Assembly (NCBI GenBank): GCA_947454695.1
Contig: CANGMW010000202.1
Span: 1 to 5,022, forward strand
Reading direction: 5' to 3'
Origin: Comamonadaceae bacterium
GTDB lineage: Bacteria > Pseudomonadota > Gammaproteobacteria > Burkholderiales > Burkholderiaceae_C
Length of the DNA: 5,022 bases
Shown here: positions 1 through 4,155 of the stretch, piece after piece
How positions within the stretch are numbered: position 1 is the first letter of the stretch
Layout of the letters: each line of letters begins with the position of its first letter
Made by a program: the position numbers and the translations under genes
The notes under the pieces: model-generated
The model's database searches: none
The model's input: only the letters and a program-made list of their open reading frames with translations
Told to the model about the DNA's origin: nothing

Positions 1-522
1 AGGAATCAAGAGTTTGATGTTCGGCGGCAGGGAATCGAATTCAATCAACGGGTCTGCGAAGCAGGGGATGGGTCGAACCCACTGGCTGATTGCATCGCGC
101 AGACTCACTCGCACATAGCACTTGGGGCACAGCGTTTCCTGGATGCCTTTGCGAAAGCTAACACCATACGTCTTGCCGCAACGTTGGCAGGTGCATTCAG
201 ATCGCTTGGACAGCTTATACAAAATACCAGACGCGACTTTGTCTGTTACTGCATAGTAAACCGCCACCGTCAACGACCCACGCCCAAATACAGGCTCAGA
301 GAATTCGATACCGTTGCGTTTAGGGCAATCTACTGCTCGTAGACTGCGAATCGCATGCTGGTAAATCGGATGCCAACCCAGGGGGACGTCTCCGATATGG
401 GCTTCGAGGAGATCAATTTGATCATTGAAGCGCGAGGTAATCCTGTCTTCAAATTCCCACTCACTCAATGGGTGCATCTCATCATCAAACAGCTCATTGT
501 CGATCACATTTGCGTGTGCCAT
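1..522 (-). CDS. Unrecognised zinc-ribbon protein, third gene of the operon (C-terminus missing)
   Basis: An open frame of 174 codons starts at the ATG at 522 and runs off the left edge, so the C-terminus is not visible. The start is well supported: AAGGAG lies nine bases upstream, and the preceding ATPase gene ends 33 bases before it. The first 50 residues are acidic. Residues 112-135 hold CQRC and CPKC, 16 residues apart, a classic four-cysteine zinc-ribbon. Further cysteines lie at 66, 110 and 154. No signal peptide or membrane segment is visible, so it is probably cytoplasmic. I do not recognise the family. The zinc-ribbon could bind nucleic acid or be purely structural. Being in one transcription unit with the AAA+ ATPase suggests it works with it as substrate, adaptor or effector, but that is inference. 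Confidence 0.8.
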   Translation of the reverse strand, partial: MAHANVIDNELFDDEMHPLSEWEFEDRITSRFNDQIDLLEAHIGDVPLGWHPIYQHAIRSLRAVDCPKRNGIEFSEPVFGRGSLTVAVYYAVTDKVASGILYKLSKRSECTCQRCGKTYGVSFRKGIQETLCPKCYVRVSLRDAISQWVRPIPCFADPLIEFDSLPPNIKLLIP

Positions 523-531
523 AGTAGTTGA

Positions 532-537
532 CTCCTT
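532..537 (-). promoter_or_regulatory. Ribosome binding site of the zinc-ribbon gene
   Basis: AAGGAG on the minus strand, with nine bases before the ATG at 522. It fixes the start of a gene whose 3' end is outside the window and shows that the gene is initiated on its own rather than by direct stop-start coupling to the ATPase. Confidence 0.75.
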
Positions 538-555
538 ATCGATTTATGGTGGGGA

Positions 556-1725
556 TCAGATGAAGCCAATACGTCGGTCGCTGGCTTCGGGTGGTTCGGA
601 TGGGCAGGCGACATCAGAGGCCAGCAAGTAGTTGCGGCCATCGGACGCGGCATTGGCAAACGCATCGATTAAGTGGCGCCGAATTTCCCGCGGCGAATAC
701 GTACTTAATGCATCAATTAAGGACTGGTCCAGGTGATCATCGAAAGTCTGTGCCCACGGCTCTGATTCGACCAGTCCTCGATGGATGCTCAGCACGACCG
801 CTTTCAGTTGCTCGCCCTGAGGCGCTTCAATGTCGAACACCTCGAATCGGGAAAGCAGAGGCGCGTCTATCAACTCTTTCACATTACTCGTGGCAATGTA
901 AAGAATCCAGGACGCGTTCAGCGGCAACAAAGTTGAGTTGTCGATGAATCGTTTCGCAGTGGAGGGCTCTAATAGCCCCAGCAGATATTGATTGCCCCGG
1001 TCTCGGCCCTCTTGGCTGCACTTTTCCACTTCGTCGAGTTGCCACAGCACGCTCAGACTCCCGAATTGCAGCGACTCCCAGATCCGACCTGGGTGGCCTG
1101 AGTTGTAGCCGGCATCCAAACCAGTCATGGTGAAGGTCGCCCCGCCAGCTGACATGTCAATCTGCTCGAATCGAATGCCCAGCAACTTGGCCAGACGACT
1201 GCAGTAGGCTGACTTACCGATCCCAGGGGGACCATTGACCAAAATGGCGGGAGTTTTGAGTAGCCTTTCTGGGCCCAAACGACACAGCAACAGGTGCTTT
1301 TGGATCGACTTTGTGACTGCATTGAAGTTAGGGAAATCTTTCCGCAAAATGTCCAGAACTTCAGGTGCTGGGGCTTGTGCCACGTTGCGGAATGGCCCCT
1401 CTTCCTCGAGCTTCTCGAAGATTTTGCGCAAGGCTTTTTGGTTGTCACCGGAGAGGTCTGCCAGTGCTGCTTTCTTATTCTCCAGTTCTGTGGGATCAAA
1501 CAGCTGGCGTTGTCCAGGCTTGGGTTGGGGGGCGGACACACTTCGTGCCTCTTTGGCATGTACTTCCATACGATGGTGCAGTCGGTAGGCTTCTCGCAGC
1601 ACTTCTGCCTTGGCTCGGTTGGCCCTGTGTCCATCGGGCAAGGTTACTTTTGCTGGAATGTCGTTGGTGTTGCGCATGATGAATTCAGCGTGCTCGTGTA
1701 TTTGTGTAGTGGCTACGTGATTCAC
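556..1725 (-). CDS. Lon-like AAA+ ATPase without protease domain
   Basis: A 389-residue P-loop ATPase. Residues about 155-355 form a complete AAA+ module: Walker A GPPGIGKS (165-172), Walker B VLWQLDE (226-232), sensor 1 Asn281 in IATSN, arginine finger Arg293 in PLLSRFE, and sensor 2 Arg346 in SPREIRR. The Walker B and arginine-finger contexts resemble the AAA+ domain of Lon protease, but the protein ends about 35 residues after sensor 2, leaving no room for a Ser-Lys protease domain. The N-terminal ~150 residues are charged and probably helical, with no domain I recognise. Family knowledge suggests a hexameric remodelling ATPase; the substrate is unknown. The GTG start at 1725 is chosen because it forms a 4-base GTGA overlap with the upstream stop. 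An in-frame ATG at 1677 is the alternative and would shorten the protein by 16 residues. No signal peptide is seen. Confidence 0.9.
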   Translation of the reverse strand: MNHVATTQIHEHAEFIMRNTNDIPAKVTLPDGHRANRAKAEVLREAYRLHHRMEVHAKEARSVSAPQPKPGQRQLFDPTELENKKAALADLSGDNQKALRKIFEKLEEEGPFRNVAQAPAPEVLDILRKDFPNFNAVTKSIQKHLLLCRLGPERLLKTPAILVNGPPGIGKSAYCSRLAKLLGIRFEQIDMSAGGATFTMTGLDAGYNSGHPGRIWESLQFGSLSVLWQLDEVEKCSQEGRDRGNQYLLGLLEPSTAKRFIDNSTLLPLNASWILYIATSNVKELIDAPLLSRFEVFDIEAPQGEQLKAVVLSIHRGLVESEPWAQTFDDHLDQSLIDALSTYSPREIRRHLIDAFANAASDGRNYLLASDVACPSEPPEASDRRIGFI

Positions 1726-2201
1726 TTCAAGCTTTTGAGCTTGCGGTAACAGGCTTCACGCTTTTTCCAAACGTGGTCAGGACATCCATTTGGACCAAAG
1801 TGGCGTTGCAGTTCGCAGTTCTGTTGGAAGTCCAGTGCGACATCGGCTTCCATGGCTTTGCGATTCAAGTAGGGCCTTAAAAGAAGCAGGATTGCCTCCG
1901 CCTTGCGCCCGTGATAGACCAGTTGGTAGTCATCGCGGTTCTGGCTGCCGCGACGCGGACGCTTGTACAGAAGCCCTTCAACTCCGATGAGCTCTTGGAA
2001 GTCCAGCACTGTTCCCAGATGGTTTTGGGCGATGGTGACCACCAGCCGGAATACATAGCCGCTTTTAGCGCCAGGGTGTTTTTGGCGTGCGATGTGAATG
2101 CAGCCCTCTCCGTCCGCGAGTCCGGCGCAATAGCCAAGAGCAGTGGATCCGACCAAGCGGGTTTGTGAGCTGTTCAGCTTTGCATTGATTCGTACCAGCA
2201 T
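1722..2201 (-). CDS. LAGLIDADG homing-endonuclease-like protein
   Basis: A 159-residue protein with one LAGLIDADG-type motif at residues 24-35 (YCAGLADGEGCI). The acidic residue that binds the catalytic metal in this family is present as Glu32. A basic alternating segment follows (about 36-60), and near 104-125 there is an L-x-PYL-x-x-K-x-x-x-A pattern that I associate with short LAGLIDADG proteins of phages and islands. A single-motif protein would be expected to act as a homodimer that recognises and nicks or cuts a long DNA site; whether this one still cuts is unknown. It is not inside an intron or intein here. It is the first gene of the operon and its stop codon overlaps the start of the ATPase, so it may be an operon partner or a regulator rather than a selfish element. 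AAAGGA with five bases spacing supports the ATG at 2201. Confidence 0.8.
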   Translation of the reverse strand: MLVRINAKLNSSQTRLVGSTALGYCAGLADGEGCIHIARQKHPGAKSGYVFRLVVTIAQNHLGTVLDFQELIGVEGLLYKRPRRGSQNRDDYQLVYHGRKAEAILLLLRPYLNRKAMEADVALDFQQNCELQRHFGPNGCPDHVWKKREACYRKLKSLK

Positions 2202-2206
2202 TGAAT

Positions 2207-2212
2207 TCCTTT
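2207..2212 (-). promoter_or_regulatory. Ribosome binding site of the LAGLIDADG-like gene
   Basis: AAAGGA on the minus strand, five bases before the ATG at 2201. It decides the start of the first operon gene. Confidence 0.6.
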
Positions 2213-2230
2213 CGTAGTTGCTGTGTGTGA

Positions 2231-2236
2231 ATCATA
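2231..2236 (-). promoter_or_regulatory. Possible -10 box of the minus-strand operon promoter
   Basis: TATGAT on the minus strand matches the sigma-70 -10 consensus at five of six positions and lies about 30 bases before the start of the LAGLIDADG-like gene. No good -35 box is found at 16-18 bases. The expected -35 position falls in the repeat cluster starting at 2238. This would fit a promoter that needs an activator or is controlled through the repeats. Confidence 0.35.
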
Positions 2237-2237
2237 C

Positions 2238-2320
2238 GGCGCATAAAAGCTACATGGTTGCATAAATGATGTATGCGCGCCAAGTGTTGCGTAAAAGCTA
2301 CATATGGCGCGTAAAATGAG
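2238..2320. repeat. Four-copy GCRTAAA repeat cluster, probable operator
   Basis: Four copies of a motif close to G(G/T)(C/T)GC(A/G)TAAA(A/T) lie on the plus strand, starting at 2238, 2257, 2286 and 2306. Steps between starts are 19, 29 and 20 bases, so neighbouring copies are about two or three helical turns apart. Copies 1 and 3 continue identically as AGCTACAT. Copy 2 is part of an inverted repeat, GCATA (2260-2264) with TATGC (2272-2276). The cluster fills the space between the divergent start sites of the operon and the XRE gene, as expected for an operator array. The XRE protein is the likely binder, by inference. A replication iteron role is possible, but no replication gene is visible. 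Confidence 0.7.
2312..2317 (+). promoter_or_regulatory. Possible -10 box of the XRE regulator promoter
   Basis: TAAAAT matches the sigma-70 -10 consensus at five of six positions, 27 bases before the GTG start. It lies inside repeat copy 4, and a weak -35-like TTGCGT (2287-2292) at 19 bases lies inside copy 3. A protein bound to the repeats would therefore cover the promoter, which suggests autorepression. Confidence 0.35.
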
Positions 2321-2335
2321 TTCGGTTTCTAAATT

Positions 2336-2340
2336 GGAGG
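2336..2340 (+). promoter_or_regulatory. Ribosome binding site of the XRE regulator gene
   Basis: GGAGG four bases before the GTG at 2345. The spacing is short, but the next in-frame start-like codon (TTG at 2360) is too far away, so GTG is the likely start. Confidence 0.65.
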
Positions 2341-2344
2341 TCGC

Positions 2345-2596
2345 GTGATCAGATTTAAATTGACAGAGTTGCTCGCCGAAAAAATTTTCAATGAGCGGCG
2401 CCGAATAGAGTGGCGGGAAGTGGCAGAAGCGACCGGGATTCACCGATCGACACTTTCGAGGATGGTGAACACGCCGGGATACAACGCCACCACGCAAAGC
2501 CTGGACGCGTTGTGTAAGTACTTTGGCTGCAGTCTGGGGGATGTTGCTGTCTATTTACCCGACGATCCAACTGACACAGTGCACGGCCGGCAGTGA
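2345..2596 (+). CDS. Small XRE/Cro-type helix-turn-helix regulator
   Basis: An 83-residue protein that is essentially one Cro/C1-type DNA-binding domain. Helices 2 and 3 of the HTH are at about residues 23-43 (EVAEATGIHRSTLSRMV), followed by the usual C-terminal helices with LDALCKYFGCSLGDV (53-67). Its N-terminus, MIRFKLTELLAEK, is typical of short regulators common in proteobacterial islands and phages. It starts with GTG behind GGAGG. It faces away from the operon and is separated from it by the four-copy repeat cluster, so it probably controls its own promoter and the divergent operon, and possibly int. No sensor, toxin or antitoxin domain is attached. The last ~10 residues are polar and unlikely to be structured. 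Confidence 0.9.
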   Translation: MIRFKLTELLAEKIFNERRRIEWREVAEATGIHRSTLSRMVNTPGYNATTQSLDALCKYFGCSLGDVAVYLPDDPTDTVHGRQ

Positions 2597-2896
2597 GCAA
2601 ACAAAATAAAGTTTGGATTTTGTGGCCGTGTTGGATGGCATCACGTTGATGACCAAGACAAATAAGGCAAAGGAGGTTGCTGAAGTGCAAAAGCCCGATA
2701 ACGAAGTGAACGCGATAGTTGATTAGGCCGTCATTTGGTGCAAAATCGTTTTGGGTTATTTCGCGAAGGAGGGAGGAAAGCCAAGGCCTTAGCTGTTGAG
2801 CCCAATTGACATGGCGGCCTCAACGTTGCTGGTCCAGCATTACGGGCACGATTTGAGGCGAAATAAGCAAGAACGTTGGCACCGATTCTTGCCAGC
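2597..2896. other. Intergenic region between convergent XRE and integrase genes
   Basis: There is no convincing gene in these 300 bases. A 25-codon frame on the plus strand (ATG 2649 to TAG 2726) has only a weak upstream ribosome site; a good AAAGGAGG at 2669-2676 precedes only a 13-codon frame from the GTG at 2685. The right half is rich in inverted repeats: TGCTGG-T-CCAGCA (2827-2839); GTTGAG (2795-2800) with CTCAAC (2819-2824); and TTATTTCGC (2756-2764) with GCGAAATAA (2858-2866). These may serve transcription termination of the two converging genes or bind a protein. No T-run after a stem was found, so a standard rho-independent terminator is not evident. Confidence 0.5.
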
Positions 2897-2901
2897 TTAT
2901 T
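2862..2901 (-). terminator. Hairpin over the integrase stop codon, possible weak terminator
   Basis: AATAAGCAAGAA (2862-2873) pairs with TTCTTG (2886-2891) and, after a four-base bulge, with CTTATT (2896-2901). The structure overlaps the TAA of the integrase gene (2897-2899). It lacks a T-tract on the minus strand, so it would be a poor intrinsic terminator; it may instead protect the mRNA 3' end. Confidence 0.25.
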
Positions 2902-3967
2902 GATTCGCAGAAAGAATTTTCGCAAACCAAGGCCAGTGCTTGTATTTGTCACCAACCTGCCGAATGTGGGTGTATCGCTTCAAGCTCGTCCATGAACGGT
3001 GACCAGAGACACTGGCCACACGCGGGATATTCCAGCCCAATTCAAAGAGCCTGCTGATTCCCTCATGGCGAAGGTCGTGAAAGTGCAGATCTTCGATTCC
3101 CAAAATGACGCAAGCACGGGTGAACGAAGCGCTTACCGATTCAGCGTTATACGGCCATATTCTGCCTTTGGTATCTGGTTGAAGCTCGATCAACCGTAGG
3201 GCCTCCGGGGTAAGTTCTGTACGCACATCGTTCCCTTTTTTTTCTCCTGGGTTTTTCATATCCCTTACCGTGATCACCAAATCAGCCTGTTCCAAGTCCC
3301 TGCGTTCCAGTCGGCAGATCTCTTCTTGGCGGCGCGTGCTGAAGATGGCAAAGGGTATGAGCCTAGTCATGGGGATGACGTCCTTGCGCTTGGCCTCGGC
3401 GAGTGTGTAGTGTTCCATGAGCTTGTCCAGCTCATCAAGCGTAGGGCGTCGTGACCGTTGGTTTGACTTGCCAATCATCCCTATTTTGTCCAGTACCACA
3501 CGGGCGTCGTTAATGGCCTGCTTATCGAGGGGGTAGCCCCATAGTGGATTAGCCACAGTGAAAATCGACGCAAGGTGAGACATATAGTTGCCACGCGTTG
3601 ACGGCTGGGCATTGATACTCTTGCAAAACTCAACCAGTTCTTGGCTGTTTATTTCCGAGCAGCGCAGTTCGCCTATTTTCGCCGTCTTGATCGTGTTCAG
3701 CACCTGGGTTTTCGTCTTTCCATGTTCCTTTTTATTTTCCAAGTTGTATTGATCAATCACGTCCTTGAGAAGGGGGTCCGCCCTTTTGATCAGAGCACCT
3801 GGTTGAGCCAATTCGGTTTCCCGCTTCTTCAGCCACGCCTGCGCTGCAGGCTTGCGATCAAAGGTTTGCGACTCAGTGTGAGTCAACTTTCCGTCTTTCT
3901 TCAGGCGGATTTGCGCAGTGTGGCCGACAGTGCCATCCTTACGCTTGCGTGAGACAATTGTGCCCAT
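2897..3967 (-). CDS. int: Tyrosine recombinase, dusA-type island integrase
   Basis: A 356-residue site-specific recombinase that integrates and excises the island. The N-terminal ~60 residues (MGTIVSRKRKDG...) form the arm-DNA-binding region typical of the dusA integrases, residues ~65-145 the core-binding domain, and ~175-345 the catalytic domain. Catalytic residues are visible: Arg212/213 in STRRQEE, Lys238 in RDMKNP, His297 and Arg300 in HDLRH, His323 in SGHRSW and the nucleophile Tyr332 in KRYTH. It therefore looks intact and active. The ATG at 3967 is chosen because relatives begin with MGTI. A TTG at 4030 would add 21 residues that look like translated control DNA. Neither start has a clear ribosome site. 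It is transcribed away from dusA, and its promoter region carries three TGTAGCACT repeats. No excisionase gene was recognised nearby, although the XRE protein could serve. Confidence 0.93.
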   Translation of the reverse strand: MGTIVSRKRKDGTVGHTAQIRLKKDGKLTHTESQTFDRKPAAQAWLKKRETELAQPGALIKRADPLLKDVIDQYNLENKKEHGKTKTQVLNTIKTAKIGELRCSEINSQELVEFCKSINAQPSTRGNYMSHLASIFTVANPLWGYPLDKQAINDARVVLDKIGMIGKSNQRSRRPTLDELDKLMEHYTLAEAKRKDVIPMTRLIPFAIFSTRRQEEICRLERRDLEQADLVITVRDMKNPGEKKGNDVRTELTPEALRLIELQPDTKGRIWPYNAESVSASFTRACVILGIEDLHFHDLRHEGISRLFELGWNIPRVASVSGHRSWTSLKRYTHIRQVGDKYKHWPWFAKILSANQ

Positions 3968-3970
3968 ATC

Positions 3971-4009
3971 AGTGCTACATGAAGTTTCTGTAGCACTAAA
4001 TGTAGCACT
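3971..4009. repeat. Three TGTAGCACT repeats upstream of int
   Basis: TGTAGCACT occurs twice directly (3989-3997 and 4001-4009, start-to-start 12 bases) and once inverted as AGTGCTACA (3971-3979). The outer copies extend to a perfect 10-base inverted repeat, AGTGCTACAT (3971-3980) with ATGTAGCACT (4000-4009). A second nested pair is TTTCTG (3985-3990) with CAGAAA (4014-4019). The array lies 4 to 42 bases before the int start. It is well placed to be an operator for int or arm-type sites bound by the integrase or a directionality factor. Confidence 0.7.
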
Positions 4010-4103
4010 GCCACAGAAAAAAGTACTCAAAAATGAGCAAATCAGCGTGAATCAAACTGACGACAATCTGGCAAGTTCCAGAGGGAAAGCCTCTTCTCAG
4101 AGT

Positions 4104-4155
4104 ATGCGACCCTTAAGTGTCGCGCCGATGCTCGATTGGACGGACCGGCACTGCC
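4104..4155 (+). other. Probable attachment region in the dusA 5' end
   Basis: Islands with this integrase family recombine in the first codons of dusA, so the crossover should fall in this stretch. An inverted pair GCGAC (4106-4110) and GTCGC (4119-4123) with an 8-base spacer resembles a tyrosine-recombinase core site. The codons TTA AGT at 4113-4118 are unusual for a GC-rich gene and suggest that DNA up to about there came from the island. The second att copy is outside the window, so the exact core cannot be read. Confidence 0.4.

Larger units (their letters stand above)
1..4150. mobile_element. Integrative genomic island in dusA (one end only)
   Basis: A dusA-type tyrosine integrase sits head-to-head with the 5' end of dusA. 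Its neighbours are typical island cargo: a small XRE regulator, a LAGLIDADG-like protein, an AAA+ ATPase and an orphan zinc-ribbon protein. Base composition drops clearly from dusA into this region. Insertion of islands and prophages in the 5' end of dusA by a dedicated integrase family is established knowledge. The right boundary is inferred to lie within the first codons of dusA and is not exact. The left end is outside the window, since no second copy of the dusA 5' sequence is visible. No phage structural genes, conjugation genes or transposases are seen in this part, so prophage, ICE or passive island cannot be told apart. Confidence 0.85.

Noticed and set aside
1294..1749. Long plus-strand open frames opposite the ATPase gene
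   Set aside because: They are antisense to a gene with complete AAA+ motifs and show no recognisable protein features.
2238..2320. Repeat cluster as a CRISPR array or plasmid origin iterons
   Set aside because: Repeats are about 11 bases with unequal 8-18 base gaps, and no Cas or replication initiator gene is present. Their position between divergent genes fits an operator better.
2345..2596. XRE gene as the antitoxin of a toxin-antitoxin pair
   Set aside because: There is no toxin-like gene adjacent on the same strand; the downstream 300 bases hold no credible gene.
2649..2726. A 25-codon plus-strand frame downstream of the XRE gene
   Set aside because: Only a weak ribosome site is present, and the nearby strong AAAGGAGG lies inside the frame rather than before it. 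It is too short to support without conservation.
2731..2955. A 74-residue frame on the minus strand overlapping the end of the integrase gene
   Set aside because: It starts with TTG inside int in another frame, has no recognisable domain and no good ribosome site. It is most likely a chance frame in the intergenic region.
3232..3245. T-run in the integrase gene as a terminator tail or frameshift site
   Set aside because: The run encodes the lysine-rich EKKGN segment in a continuous frame with the catalytic motifs in order on both sides, so no terminator or frameshift is indicated.
3968..4030. N-terminal extension of the integrase from a TTG at 4030
   Set aside because: The extra 21 residues would be translated from the TGTAGCACT repeats and do not look like the family N-terminus, which begins with MGTI.
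4033..4050. Five-codon frame (MSKSA) whose TGA overlaps the possible dusA GTG start at 4047
   Set aside because: It could be a coupled leader peptide, but so short a frame in A-rich DNA without a ribosome site is readily explained by chance.
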